Shown piece by piece: positions 15,856 through 25,111 of a stretch of 64,000 bases of DNA. A model generated the notes under the pieces. That model was not told where the DNA came from. It ran no database searches and worked only from the letters and a program-made list of their open reading frames with translations. Every line of letters starts with the position of its first letter. The first letter of the stretch is position 1. The DNA is taken from positions 37,950 through 101,949 of the forward strand of contig JAOPWC010000135.1 in NCBI GenBank assembly GCA_025965895.1, given 5' to 3'. The position numbers and the translations under genes were made by a program. The DNA comes from Mycobacterium sp. Lineage in GTDB: Bacteria > Actinomycetota > Actinomycetes > Mycobacteriales > Mycobacteriaceae.

Positions 15856-17550
15856 ATGGCCCCTACCTCGACGCCCGCCCTCGACAGGCCATGGCGGCGT
15901 CCCGGCGCGCTGCGCTACGCGCTCCGACGGCTGCGCGCATTCGTCGCACCGCCCGTCACGGTCACCGAACCGACCACGGACATCGTCAGCGTCGTCGACG
16001 CCGAGGTCCTCACCCGCGACGGAACGGTCCTGCGTGTCAACGTCTACCGGCCGCGCGGCAACGTGGCTCACCCGGTTGTCATGTGCGCCCACCCGTACGG
16101 CAAGGACCGGCTGCCGAGACGCCGCGGCCATCGGTGGAGCTACTCGCCCCAGTACCGCCTGCTGCGTCAGCCGCATCGGGTCAGCTTCTCGTCTCTGACC
16201 ACCTGGGAGGCGCCCGATCCCGCGTGGTGGACGGCGCAGGGTTTCGTCGTGGTCAACGCCGACCTGCGTGGAGCCGGGCATTCCGACGGCACCGGCAAGC
16301 TGCTCTCGCAACAGGAGAGCGAGGACGTGTACGACATCGTGCAGTGGGCGGCCGACCAGCCGTGGAGCGACGGCCGGGTACTGATGCTGGGGGTGTCTTA
16401 TCTGGCCATCAGCCAGTACGGCGTCGCCGCCCTGCATCCGCCTGCCCTTCGTGCCATCTGCCCGTGGGAAGGTTTCACCGATGTCTACCGGGACGCGGCC
16501 TTTCCCGGCGGCATCCGGGAAGGCGGATTCATCCGCGTATGGGCTCACGGGCTCCGTCGCAGCACACGCCAGAGCTACGACATCGCCGCGATGCAGGACG
16601 CCCACCCGGCGCGCGACGAGTTCTGGCGTTCCCTGGTGCCCGATCTCGCCGCGATCGAGGTGCCGATGTTGGTGTGCGGCAGCTTTTCCGACCACAACCT
16701 GCACAGCCGCGGCTCGGTACGCGCCTTCACCAGAACTGGCTCCTCGCACGCCAGGATGTACACGCATCGCGACGGCAAGTGGTCGGAGTTCTACTCCGCG
16801 CGGGCCCGAGCGGCACAGCTGGCGTTCTTTCGCGCCGTGCTTGACGGGGCCGCCGATACCGCGCGTCGGAGCGTCCGCCTCGAGGTGCGAGAGGATCGCG
16901 ACACCGTCGCGGCGGTACGCGACGAGTCGGAGTGGCCGCTGGCCCGCACCGACTGGTGGCGGCTGTATCTGTCCGGCCCGGGCACCCTCTCCTCGGAGGC
17001 GCCACAACATACCGGCAGCATCAGCTTCCGAACTCATTCCCGCGCCGCGGCTTTCACGTGGACGGTACCCGCCGACCTCGAGTTGACCGGGCCGATGGCC
17101 GCCCGGCTGTGGCTCGAGGTACACGGCAGCAACGACGTGAATCTGTTTGTCGGCGTGGAGAAGTGGCGTGACGGACGGTTCGTCGCATTCGAAGGCTCGT
17201 ATGGCTACGGTCGGGACCGGGTCACGACGGGCTGGCAGCGCGCCTCGACGCGGGCGCTGGACCCCGACCTGTCCGAACCGTGGGAGCCGGTGCCCGCCTG
17301 CACTGACCGGCAACCGCTGCGACCCGGCGAGATTGTCGCCGTCGACGTCGCGTTATCACCGTCGGCCACGATTTTCCGCGCCGGTGAGCAGCTCCGTCTG
17401 GTCGTGGCCGGCCGCTGGCTGGCTCCGCGCAACCCGCTGACCGGCCAGTTCCCCGCCGCCTACCCGCGACCCCCTCGCGGGCGCGTGACTCTGCACTGGG
17501 GGCCGGGGCGCGAGGCATACGCGCTGGTGCCTGCCGTACCCGGTCGTTGA
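15856..17550 (+). CDS. CocE/NonD-family serine hydrolase (Rv1215c-like)
   Basis: A 564-residue protein with the X-Pro dipeptidyl-peptidase/cocaine-esterase layout. Residues ~45-330 are an alpha/beta hydrolase with nucleophile Ser181 in GVSYLAISQYG, an acid in CGSFSDHNLHSRGS and the catalytic His in MYTHRDGKWSEFY. Residues ~360-560 are a jelly-roll PepX_C domain (FTWTVPADLELTGPMAARLW). All catalytic elements appear intact. CocE-like enzymes hydrolyse esters or amides; no substrate can be named. There is no signal peptide, so it is probably cytosolic. Position and sequence match Rv1215c. Confidence 0.88.
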   Translation: MAPTSTPALDRPWRRPGALRYALRRLRAFVAPPVTVTEPTTDIVSVVDAEVLTRDGTVLRVNVYRPRGNVAHPVVMCAHPYGKDRLPRRRGHRWSYSPQYRLLRQPHRVSFSSLTTWEAPDPAWWTAQGFVVVNADLRGAGHSDGTGKLLSQQESEDVYDIVQWAADQPWSDGRVLMLGVSYLAISQYGVAALHPPALRAICPWEGFTDVYRDAAFPGGIREGGFIRVWAHGLRRSTRQSYDIAAMQDAHPARDEFWRSLVPDLAAIEVPMLVCGSFSDHNLHSRGSVRAFTRTGSSHARMYTHRDGKWSEFYSARARAAQLAFFRAVLDGAADTARRSVRLEVREDRDTVAAVRDESEWPLARTDWWRLYLSGPGTLSSEAPQHTGSISFRTHSRAAAFTWTVPADLELTGPMAARLWLEVHGSNDVNLFVGVEKWRDGRFVAFEGSYGYGRDRVTTGWQRASTRALDPDLSEPWEPVPACTDRQPLRPGEIVAVDVALSPSATIFRAGEQLRLVVAGRWLAPRNPLTGQFPAAYPRPPRGRVTLHWGPGREAYALVPAVPGR

Positions 17551-17626
17551 CCCCGGACCGGCCAGAAGCAACGGCTCTGACAGCGCCCGCTGCGCAACCG
17601 GCAGTGCGATTTCCGCCCGACTGGCA

Positions 17627-18841
17627 CTAGACCCAGATTCCCTTGCCCACGGCCACGACGCCACCGCCGCTGACCGCGAAGCGCTCCCGGTCCTTCTCCA
17701 GGTCGACGCCGACCATCTCGCCGGGGCCGACGACCACGTTCTTGTCCAGGATCGCGTGGCGGACCACCGCGCCGCGGCCGACCCGCACGCCGGGCATCAG
17801 CACGCTGCCTTCGACGATCGCCCCGTCGTCGACGACCACATTCGACGACAGCACCGAGTTGCGCACCGACGCGGCGGACACGATGCTGCCCGCGCCGACG
17901 ACGGATTCCTGTGCCGAGCCGCCGTTCACGAACTTGGCCGGCGGCAGGTTGTCTGACTCGCCACGGATCGGCCAGCGCTTGTTGTACAGGTTGAAGATGG
18001 GGTGCACCGACACCAGATCCATGTGCGCGTCGTAGAACGCGTCGAGCGTGCCGACATCACGCCAGTAGCCGCGGTCGCGGTCCGTGGCGCCGGGCACCTC
18101 GTTGTCGTTGAAGTCATACACCGCGGCGCGTCCGTCGACGACCAGCCGCGGGATGATGTCGCCGCCCATGTCGTGGTCGGAGTTGTCGTCGTCGGCGTCG
18201 GCGCGGATCGCGTCGATGAGCACCTTGGTGGTGAAGATGTAGTTGCCCATCGACACGAACGTCTGAGTGGGATCGCCCGGGATGCCCGGCGGGTCGGACG
18301 GCTTCTCGATGAAACTTCGAATGCGGCCGGACTCGTCGGAGTCGATGCAGCCGAACGCGGTCGCCTCGGCACGCGGCACCCGGATGCCGGCCACGGTGGC
18401 ACCGGCGCCGCTTTCGATGTGGAACTTCAGCATCTGTTCGGGATCCATCCGGTACACGTGGTCGGCGCCGAACACGACGATGTAGTCCGGATCCTCGTCG
18501 TAGATCAGGTTCATCGACTGGTAGATAGCGTCGGCGCTGCCGGTGTACCAGCGCGGGCCCAGACGCTGTTGCGCGGGCACCGGCGTGATGTATTCGCCAG
18601 CCAGGCCGCTCAACCGCCAGTTCTGGGAAATGTGCCGGTCCAGCGAATGCGACTTGTACTGCGTCAGAACGCAGATCCGCAGGTAGCGAGCATTGACGAG
18701 ATTGGACAGGACGAAGTCGATGAGCCGATACGCCCCCCCGAAGGGAACCGCCGGCTTTGCCCGGTCTGCCGTCAACGGGTACAGCCGCTTGCCTTCCCCG
18801 CCTGCGAGGACAATGCCCAGCACGTGTGGCGCTTCCCTCAT
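17627..18841 (-). CDS. glgC: Glucose-1-phosphate adenylyltransferase GlgC
   Basis: A 404-residue enzyme, the same length as M. tuberculosis GlgC. The nucleotidyltransferase core starts with GIVLAGGEGKRLYPLTADRA (9-28); FGADHVYRMDPEQM and SFIEKPSDPP are substrate-loop motifs; and the C-terminal ~120 residues form a left-handed beta-helix hexapeptide domain (SIVSAASVRNSVLSSNVVV). It makes ADP-glucose, the donor for GlgM and for glycogen/capsular alpha-glucan. It is divergent from glgM, with 89 bp between the starts. Confidence 0.95.
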   Translation of the reverse strand: MREAPHVLGIVLAGGEGKRLYPLTADRAKPAVPFGGAYRLIDFVLSNLVNARYLRICVLTQYKSHSLDRHISQNWRLSGLAGEYITPVPAQQRLGPRWYTGSADAIYQSMNLIYDEDPDYIVVFGADHVYRMDPEQMLKFHIESGAGATVAGIRVPRAEATAFGCIDSDESGRIRSFIEKPSDPPGIPGDPTQTFVSMGNYIFTTKVLIDAIRADADDDNSDHDMGGDIIPRLVVDGRAAVYDFNDNEVPGATDRDRGYWRDVGTLDAFYDAHMDLVSVHPIFNLYNKRWPIRGESDNLPPAKFVNGGSAQESVVGAGSIVSAASVRNSVLSSNVVVDDGAIVEGSVLMPGVRVGRGAVVRHAILDKNVVVGPGEMVGVDLEKDRERFAVSGGGVVAVGKGIWV

Positions 18842-18930
18842 GAACCAAACCTATCTTTCGGTTTTGGCTGGGGCTAGGAGTTACCCGATTACGTCGACTT
18901 GAAACGGCGACCGCACTACCGTCGGGGTCT

Positions 18931-20094
18931 ATGCGGGTGGCAATGATGACGCGCGAGTACCCACCTGAGGTTTACGGGGGTGCCGGCGTCCACGTAACCG
19001 AACTGGTCGCGCAACTGCGTCATCTGTGCGAGGTTGATGTGCACTGCATGGGCGCGCCTCGGCACGGCGCGTTCGTCCACCAGCCCGATCCCCAGCTCAA
19101 AGGCGCCAATCCGGCACTGGCGACATTGTCGGCCGACCTGGTGATGGCCGACGCGGCATCCGAAGCCACCGTCGTACACTCTCACACCTGGTACACCGGG
19201 CTCGCCGGGCACCTGGCCGGGTTGTTGTACGGCATTCCGCACGTTCTCACCGCGCATTCGCTCGAGCCGCTGCGGCCGTGGAAGGCCGAGCAGCTCGGGG
19301 GTGGCTACCGGATCTCGTCGTGGGTGGAGCGCACCGCGATCGAGGCGGCGGGCGCGGTGATCGCGGTCAGCTCGGGCATGCGCGACGACGTGCTCAAGAC
19401 CTACCCCGCGTTGGATCCCAACCAGGTGCATGTCGTCCGCAACGGCATCGACACCGATGTGTGGCACCCCGTCGAGCCCAAGCCTGATGAGTCAGTGCTG
19501 ACCGAGCTGGGCGTGGACACGTCGCGGCCCATCGTCGCGTTCGTCGGCCGCATCACACGCCAGAAGGGCGTCGCTCATCTGGTCGCGGCGGCCCATCAAT
19601 TCGCGCCTGACGTGCAGCTGGTGCTGTGTGCGGGCGCACCGGACACCCCGGAGATTGCCGCCGAAGTCACTGCGGCGGTGCAGCAGTTGTCGCGCGCCCG
19701 CACTGGCGTGTTCTGGGTGCGTGAGATGCTGCCGATCGGCAAGATTCGCGAAATACTTTCGGCGGCAACGGTCTTCGTGTGCCCTTCGGTGTACGAGCCG
19801 CTGGGAATCGTGAATCTCGAAGCGATGGCGTGTGCGACCGCGGTGGTGGCTTCCGATGTCGGCGGCATCCCAGAGGTGGTGGCCGACGGTGAAACCGGGC
19901 TTCTGGTGCATTACGACCCTGCCGATCCCGCCGGTTTCGAGGCTGGACTGTCCGCGACCGTCAACTCCTTGATCGCCGACCCGGAGAAGGCTGTGCGGTT
20001 CGGCCGTGCCGGCAGGCAGCGCTGCATCGACGAGTTCTCGTGGGCGCATATCGCCGAGCAGACGCTGCAGATCTACCGCAAAATGTCGTCGTAA
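18931..20094 (+). CDS. glgM: GT4 alpha-glucosyltransferase GlgM (annotated glgA)
   Basis: A 387-residue retaining GT-B enzyme (M. tuberculosis Rv1212c is also 387). The N-terminus MRVAMMTREYPPEVYGGAGV carries the Gly-rich acceptor loop; FVGRITRQKGV opens the C-domain; and VYEPLGIVNLEAMA is the E-x7-E motif of family GT4. The Rv1212c enzyme makes maltose-1-phosphate from ADP-glucose and glucose-1-phosphate, feeding the GlgE pathway to alpha-glucan. A TANNNT element (TACCGT, 18917-18922) lies 8 bases before the ATG and no RBS is present, so the transcript may be leaderless. Confidence 0.93.
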   Translation: MRVAMMTREYPPEVYGGAGVHVTELVAQLRHLCEVDVHCMGAPRHGAFVHQPDPQLKGANPALATLSADLVMADAASEATVVHSHTWYTGLAGHLAGLLYGIPHVLTAHSLEPLRPWKAEQLGGGYRISSWVERTAIEAAGAVIAVSSGMRDDVLKTYPALDPNQVHVVRNGIDTDVWHPVEPKPDESVLTELGVDTSRPIVAFVGRITRQKGVAHLVAAAHQFAPDVQLVLCAGAPDTPEIAAEVTAAVQQLSRARTGVFWVREMLPIGKIREILSAATVFVCPSVYEPLGIVNLEAMACATAVVASDVGGIPEVVADGETGLLVHYDPADPAGFEAGLSATVNSLIADPEKAVRFGRAGRQRCIDEFSWAHIAEQTLQIYRKMSS

Positions 20095-20099
20095 AGCCC

Positions 20100-20267
20100 T
20101 TAGCTGGTGACGCTCTTGAGTTCGTCGCCGAGAGCGGATGCCTCTTCTGGGGTGAGTTCGACGACGAGGCGGCCACCGCCTTCCAGTGGTACCCGCATCA
20201 CGATGCCCCGCCCCTCCTTGGTTGCTTCCAACGGGCCGTCGCCGGTCCGGGGCTTCATCGCCGCCAT
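20100..20267 (-). CDS. DUF3117 small protein (Rv1211-like)
   Basis: A 55-residue protein starting MAAMKPRTGDGPLEATKEG. ATG 20267 is preceded by GGAGGGAG, which decides the start over a longer open frame. The sequence GRGIVMRVPLEGGGRLVVEL and a short acidic helix (TPEEASALGDEL) fill the DUF3117 domain. It is nearly invariant across mycobacteria. The function is unknown; it has been placed with calmodulin-like proposals in the literature, but no EF-hand is visible. It ends the LOG-fadD6-folP2-gpgS cluster, converging on glgM with 5 bp between stops. Confidence 0.9.
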   Translation of the reverse strand: MAAMKPRTGDGPLEATKEGRGIVMRVPLEGGGRLVVELTPEEASALGDELKSVTS

Positions 20268-20414
20268 CCAGTGCTCCCTCCAGGTCTGAGCCGGGCCGCC
20301 GTCATGGAGGCCGTCGGCGCCGCGGGTGCCGGCCCGATGCCACACCCGACAAAGAACTGCAACTTCACGACACTATTGTTCCCTATCCGCGCGCCCGGGT
20401 GTGCCGAGACCCTG

Positions 20415-20984
20415 TTATGGCACGTATATCACCGGAACCCAACAAGACTGAAGATGGTCGTCGACCATGCCGGTGGCTTGCATCAGCGCATAGGCGGTGG
20501 TGGGGCCGACAAAGCGAAACCCGCGCCGCTTCAACTCCTTGGCCATTGCGACCGATTCGGGACTGCTCGACGGCACTCGTGACGGGTCGGTCGGCCGCGC
20601 TCGTCCGGAAGGAGGGGCGAATGACCAAAGCAGGTCGCTCAAGTCGACGTTGAGCGTGGCGGCCGCCTTCGCGTTGGCGATCGTCGCGTCGATCTTCAAG
20701 CGGTTGCGCACGATCCCGGTGTCGGCCATCAGCCGGACGACGTCGGTCTCGGTGTAGCCGGCGACCTTGTCGACGTCGAAATTGTCGAACGCCCGCCGGA
20801 AGTTGTCCCGCTTGCGCAGGATGATCAACCACGACAAGCCACTTTGAAAGGCCTCCAACGACATTCGCTCGAACAGCGAATCGCGCCCGTACAGCGGCCG
20901 GCCCCACTCCACGTCGTGGTAGTCGCGGTACAGCGGGCCGACCGCCCACGCGCATCGGATGCGGCCGTCGTCACCAAGGGTCAC
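20415..20984 (-). CDS. tag: DNA-3-methyladenine glycosylase I
   Basis: A 189-residue base-excision-repair glycosylase. GTG 20984 overlaps the stop of the upstream gene as GTGA, which favours this start over a longer frame. Visible are RIRCAWAVG (zinc Cys), YHDVEWGRPLYGRDSLFERM, the core LEAFQSGLSWLIILRKRDNFR and, near the C-terminus, VDDHLQSCW with the His-x3-Cys zinc ligands. It removes 3-methyladenine from alkylated DNA. It corresponds to Rv1210 (tagA). Confidence 0.93.
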   Translation of the reverse strand: MTLGDDGRIRCAWAVGPLYRDYHDVEWGRPLYGRDSLFERMSLEAFQSGLSWLIILRKRDNFRRAFDNFDVDKVAGYTETDVVRLMADTGIVRNRLKIDATIANAKAAATLNVDLSDLLWSFAPPSGRARPTDPSRVPSSSPESVAMAKELKRRGFRFVGPTTAYALMQATGMVDDHLQSCWVPVIYVP

Positions 20985-21313
20985 GCCTCGTCCCGGCCCG
21001 CGCTCTCGGCTTCCTCCGCATTGGATTGCCGCGCGCGCACCGCCGACAACTGCCCACGAAGCAACTCGATCTCCTGGCCAAGCCGGTCGAGCACCCAATC
21101 CACCTCGCTTGTCTTATATCCGCGCAGCGTCTGGGTGAACTTCACCGCATCGATGTCGGCCCTAGTGACTCCCGAGGCCGGCAGCACCGTGGCGGTGGTC
21201 GCGCGCGGCAGCGGCGGAAGCGGCTCGCCGCGTCCGAACAGCGCGCTGGCGACCACGAACAGCACAGCTGCGACCAAAACGAGCACCAGCAGATACAGCA
21301 GCACCATCGTCAC
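20981..21313 (-). CDS. Membrane-anchored DivIVA-domain protein (Rv1209-like)
   Basis: A 110-residue protein from GTG 21313. An N-terminal membrane helix (LLYLLVLVLVAAVLFVVASAL) is followed by a Pro-rich linker and a short DivIVA-like segment (TLRGYKTSEVDWVLDRLGQE) ending in a helical, charged tail. The domain is known for recruiting proteins to curved membrane or polar growth zones. Here only one DivIVA motif is present, so it is more likely a small membrane scaffold than a Wag31 equivalent. Its position between gpgS and tag is conserved. Confidence 0.85.
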   Translation of the reverse strand: MTMVLLYLLVLVLVAAVLFVVASALFGRGEPLPPLPRATTATVLPASGVTRADIDAVKFTQTLRGYKTSEVDWVLDRLGQEIELLRGQLSAVRARQSNAEEAESAGRDEA

Positions 21314-21355
21314 CCGATAGATACTGCCTGACGGGTGTGACTGCGCGCCCAGCCG

Positions 21356-22303
21356 CTAGTGCGGGCGCACCGTGTCCATCGGGGGCCGGTCGGCCAGCGA
21401 CACCGGCGACAACCGCGGGGTGTACCCGTCGCCGTCGGCGAAGAACTGGGTCAACGCGACGCCGGAGTCGGAGATGCCGCAGCGCGACAGCAGCGTGGCG
21501 ATCACCTGGCGGCTCATCCCGCCCAGCTCGGTCAGCGGCCGGTTGCGATGGGCCCGCACCCCGAGGTTGACCTGGGCGATCGCGTCCAGGCCCAGCCGGT
21601 CGTAGGTGTCGACGAGCAGTCCGATCTCCACGCCGTAGCCCGGGGCGAACGGCACCGAGCTCAGCAGCTCGCGGGTGCCGGCGTATTCGCCGCCCAACGG
21701 CTGCAGGACGCAGCTCAGGCCGGGCCGAAGCGCCGCCAACAGCGGCCGCGCGACGAGCTGTGTGACCCGTCCGCCGCCGTTGGCGTCCTCACTGCCGCTG
21801 ATCTTCAACGGGCGCCGGTAGAAGCCCTTGACCAGGTGGACGCCGTCGAGGGTCAAAACGGGGCCGACCAGCCGCGGCACGAACATCGGGTCCGGGTCGA
21901 TGAGGTCGGAGTCGATGAACACGATGATGTCGCCGGCGGTGGCCGCCAGCGACCGCCACAGCACCTCGCCTTTTCCGGGCTGCGGTGGCAGCTCCGGCAG
22001 CGCCTGCTCCCGGCTGACGACGCGGGCGCCGGCAGCGATCGCTCGGATTTCCGTCTCGTCGGTGGACCCGGAGTCGAGCACGATCAGCTCGTCGACGAGG
22101 CCGCCGAGCATCGGCGAGATGCTGTCGATCACCGACCCGACGGTTTCCTGCTCGTTCAGCGCGGGAAGCACCACCGAGATCGTGCGCCCGGCCTTGGCGG
22201 CCTCGAGCTCGGCGACCGTCCAGGACGGCCCGCTGAAGCTGCGATCGGCCATCCATCTGCCGTCGCCCAGTTCCTCGGCGGTCAGCTCTGGTGCAGCGGT
22301 CAT
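21356..22303 (-). CDS. gpgS: Glucosyl-3-phosphoglycerate synthase
   Basis: A 315-residue GT-A (GT81) enzyme. ATG 22303 overlaps the folP2 stop as ATGA, fixing the start. Motifs are ISVVLPALNEQETVG (nucleotide-sugar binding), IVLDSGSTDETE, the metal-binding DSD in IVFIDSDLIDPDP, LVKGFYRRP (3-phosphoglycerate side) and GYGVEIGLLVD. It transfers glucose from UDP-glucose to 3-phosphoglycerate, the first step of methylglucose lipopolysaccharide synthesis. It is linked to glgC/glgM, which act on related alpha-glucan metabolism. Confidence 0.95.
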   Translation of the reverse strand: MTAAPELTAEELGDGRWMADRSFSGPSWTVAELEAAKAGRTISVVLPALNEQETVGSVIDSISPMLGGLVDELIVLDSGSTDETEIRAIAAGARVVSREQALPELPPQPGKGEVLWRSLAATAGDIIVFIDSDLIDPDPMFVPRLVGPVLTLDGVHLVKGFYRRPLKISGSEDANGGGRVTQLVARPLLAALRPGLSCVLQPLGGEYAGTRELLSSVPFAPGYGVEIGLLVDTYDRLGLDAIAQVNLGVRAHRNRPLTELGGMSRQVIATLLSRCGISDSGVALTQFFADGDGYTPRLSPVSLADRPPMDTVRPH

Positions 22304-23175
22304 GCCAGCCCCCTCACCGTTCGCGTCGGTGGACGCACGCCCTGAATCGCCGCAACCATGTCCAGCACCCGGCGAGTGTGCCCGACCTCGTGAACCCGGA
22401 ACATCCGCACCCCGGCTGCGGCCGCTAAAGCGGTCGCGGCGAGAGTGCCTTCCAGGCGCTCGGTCAAACCCACACCCAAAGTCTCCCCGACGAAGTCCTT
22501 GTTGCTCAGCGCCATCAGCACCGGCCATCCGGTGTTAACAAGATCTTTTACGTGGTGCAACAAAGCGAGCCCGTGGAAGGTGTTTTTGCCGAAGTCGTGT
22601 GTCGGGTCGATGAGGATCGCGTTGCGCGACACCCCGGCCGCGACCGCCCGGTCGGCCGCCGCGGTCACCTCGGCGATGACGTCGTCGACCACCCCGCGCA
22701 CGCTGGTGCCGTAGCTGACCCGAAACGGACGGGTGCGCGGCGACGCACCGCCGGTGTGCGAGCACACCAGGCCCGCGCCGAACTCGGCGGCCACTTCCGG
22801 CAGCCCTGGATCGGCGCCGCCCCAGGTGTCGTTGATCAGGTCCGCACCCGCCGCGCAGGCCTGCTTGGCCACCGCCACCCGCCAGGTGTCCACGCTGATC
22901 ACCTGGTCCGGGTAGGTGCCACGGATCCACTCGATGAACGGCACGACCCGAGCGATTTCCTCGTCGCTGTCGACGGCCTCGCCGGGGCCGGCCTTGACCC
23001 CACCGACGTCGACGACGTCCGCGCCCTCGGCCACCGCCCTGTTCACGGCGGCCTTCGCCGCGTCATCGCTGAACGTGGCGCCGCGGTCGTAGAACGAGTC
23101 CGGCGTGCGGTTGACGATCGCCATGATCAGCGCGCGATCGTCGGCCACCGCCCTCCCCCAGAATGTGGACTGCAC
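22300..23175 (-). CDS. folP2: Dihydropteroate-synthase-like protein FolP2
   Basis: A 291-residue TIM-barrel pterin-binding protein (GTG start 23175) matching Rv1207. Pterin-site elements remain: IMAIVNRTPDSFYDRG, DLINDTWGG and FRVHEVG. The mobile loop that in true DHPS reads ESTRPG and contacts p-aminobenzoate is replaced by GGVKAGPG (58-65), losing the key Thr and Arg. Mycobacterial FolP2 is reported not to replace FolP1, which fits. The ATGA overlap with gpgS suggests a role in that pathway instead; the activity is unknown. Confidence 0.9.
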   Translation of the reverse strand: MQSTFWGRAVADDRALIMAIVNRTPDSFYDRGATFSDDAAKAAVNRAVAEGADVVDVGGVKAGPGEAVDSDEEIARVVPFIEWIRGTYPDQVISVDTWRVAVAKQACAAGADLINDTWGGADPGLPEVAAEFGAGLVCSHTGGASPRTRPFRVSYGTSVRGVVDDVIAEVTAAADRAVAAGVSRNAILIDPTHDFGKNTFHGLALLHHVKDLVNTGWPVLMALSNKDFVGETLGVGLTERLEGTLAATALAAAAGVRMFRVHEVGHTRRVLDMVAAIQGVRPPTRTVRGLA

Positions 23176-23214
23176 GCCCTCCAGCGTGCCAGGTCTGCGG
23201 TCAGACGCCGGGCC

Positions 23215-25044
23215 TCAGCCCGTGGGGACCTTGCCCTCTTTCACCTCGTTGGGGTACTCGTCGTAGTACTCGACGTAGCCTTCGTCGCGTCCCTTGAGGA
23301 CGTAGATCGGATCCTCGACGTCCGGCCCGTAGCCCTGATTGCGCAGATCGACCTTCTTGCTCTTGAACGTCGACGTGTGCTCCAGCTCTTTCATGATGCG
23401 GACGAACAGCGGCACCGCGTAGCTGGGGAGATTCTCGTACCCGGTCTTGCCGAGTGACTCGCCGTCGAACTCTGCGCCCTCCTTCAGCACCACGGCGGCC
23501 ATCCCGGCCCGGCCGCCGGTGCCTTCGACCTCGACGCCGTAAACCGTGCATTCCTCGATGTTGGGGTCGTTGGACACGGCCGCCTCGACTTGGGTGGTCG
23601 CGACGTTCTCGCCCTTCCATCGGAAGGTGTCCCCCAGCCGGTCGGTGAAGGCGGCGTGGCCGAAACCCTGCGGTTGCATCAGGTCGCCGGTGTTGAACCA
23701 GACGTCACCCTTGCGGAACGCGTCGCGCACCAGCTTCTTTTCGGTGGCTTCCTTGTCCGTGTAGCCGTCGAACGGCTGGAAGGTGCTGACCTTGCTCAAC
23801 AGCAGACCGGGCTGGCCGTCGCGGACTTTGCGCACGCGCCCGTTCTTGTCACGCACCGGGTCGCCGCTCTCGGGGTCGTACTCGACGAACGCCACCGGTG
23901 TCGGGCAGACGCCGGCGCTCTTGGGCACGTTCAACACGTTGACGAACGCGGTGTTGCCTTCGCTGGCCGCGTAGAACTCGCAGACGCGCTTGATGCCGAA
24001 CCGCGTGGTGAACTCGTCCCAGATGGACGGCCGCAATCCGTTGCCGGCGATCACCCGGATGTTGTGCTTGCGATCGGTCGGCTTCTCGGGCTGGTTCAGC
24101 AGGTAGGCGCATACCTCGCCGATGTAGATGAACGCGGTGGCGTCGTGCTTGATCACCTCGTCCCAGAATCGGGACGCGGAGAACGACTTGCCCAGCGCCA
24201 ACGTGGCGCCGGCGCTGACCACCGACGACACCGCGACCGTGAGCGCGTTGTTGTGGTACAGCGGCAGGGGGCAGTACAGCGTGTCGCTGCTCTTCAGTCG
24301 CATGCCCAGAGCGCCGAACCCGGCCAGCGCGCGAAGCCAGCGGTAGTGGGTCATCACGCTGGCCTTGGGCATGCCCGTCGTGCCCGAGGTGAAGATGTAG
24401 AACGCCTTGTCCTTGGCCAGCACCGACGACGTCACCGCCGGATTTTCGGTGGGGGCGTCGGCGGCCAGCCGCTCGAGCTCGTCGACGGGCAGCGTGTCGG
24501 CTACCTTGGCGCCGGCCTCCTCGACCTCCTTGAGCAGGTCTTCCTCACCGATCAGCACCTTGGCGTCGAGCAGGCCGATGCTGTGTTCGAGCACATTGCC
24601 ATGCTGGTTGTAGTTCAGCATCCCCGCGATGGCGCCGAGCTTGACGACGGCGAGCATCAGCATCACCGCGCGCGGCGAGTTCTTCACCAAGATGCCGACG
24701 ACATCGCCGCGTCCGACGCCGCGGATGGCCAGCGCCGCCGCGTACCGGTTGGCGGTCTCATTGGCGTCCCGGTAGCTGACGGTCTCGTCCTCGAACTTGA
24801 TGAACGGGTGATCGCCGTACTGGGAGGCGCGTTCCTGGAAAACCTTGCCGATCGATGTCTTCGCCGACGGCAGGGCCAGAAATCCGGTGACCATGCCCCG
24901 CAGGATCGCGGGAGTGTCCATGAGTACACCCGGCAGTCGGCTCGCGATATCGGTCAGGCCGACGTGGACCTTCTTTGCTTCCGCCTGGTCATCGCCGGGT
25001 GCCTGTTCTTCGGCGGCCTGCTTCTCGTCCATCTTCTCAGCCAT
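23215..25044 (-). CDS. fadD6: FadD6 very-long-chain acyl-CoA synthetase (FATP type)
   Basis: A 609-residue ANL-family enzyme, starting at ATG 25044 behind GAGGGGG. AMP motif FTSGTTGMPKASVMTH, A4-like YCPLPLYHNNAL, EFYAASEGNTAF, the GDTFRWKGENVATTQVE block and the C-terminal FKSKKVDLRNQGY (catalytic Lys region) are all intact. It activates fatty acids to acyl-CoA, possibly coupled to uptake as in FATP proteins. Rv1206 is the counterpart. It lies 67 bp downstream of the LOG gene in the same polycistron. Confidence 0.93.
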   Translation of the reverse strand: MAEKMDEKQAAEEQAPGDDQAEAKKVHVGLTDIASRLPGVLMDTPAILRGMVTGFLALPSAKTSIGKVFQERASQYGDHPFIKFEDETVSYRDANETANRYAAALAIRGVGRGDVVGILVKNSPRAVMLMLAVVKLGAIAGMLNYNQHGNVLEHSIGLLDAKVLIGEEDLLKEVEEAGAKVADTLPVDELERLAADAPTENPAVTSSVLAKDKAFYIFTSGTTGMPKASVMTHYRWLRALAGFGALGMRLKSSDTLYCPLPLYHNNALTVAVSSVVSAGATLALGKSFSASRFWDEVIKHDATAFIYIGEVCAYLLNQPEKPTDRKHNIRVIAGNGLRPSIWDEFTTRFGIKRVCEFYAASEGNTAFVNVLNVPKSAGVCPTPVAFVEYDPESGDPVRDKNGRVRKVRDGQPGLLLSKVSTFQPFDGYTDKEATEKKLVRDAFRKGDVWFNTGDLMQPQGFGHAAFTDRLGDTFRWKGENVATTQVEAAVSNDPNIEECTVYGVEVEGTGGRAGMAAVVLKEGAEFDGESLGKTGYENLPSYAVPLFVRIMKELEHTSTFKSKKVDLRNQGYGPDVEDPIYVLKGRDEGYVEYYDEYPNEVKEGKVPTG

Positions 25045-25111
25045 GCGATCGTGTTCCCCCTCACAGTCGGGCGCAAACTGGCGCACAGCCTAACGCTGAT
25101 TGTGACCAGCT

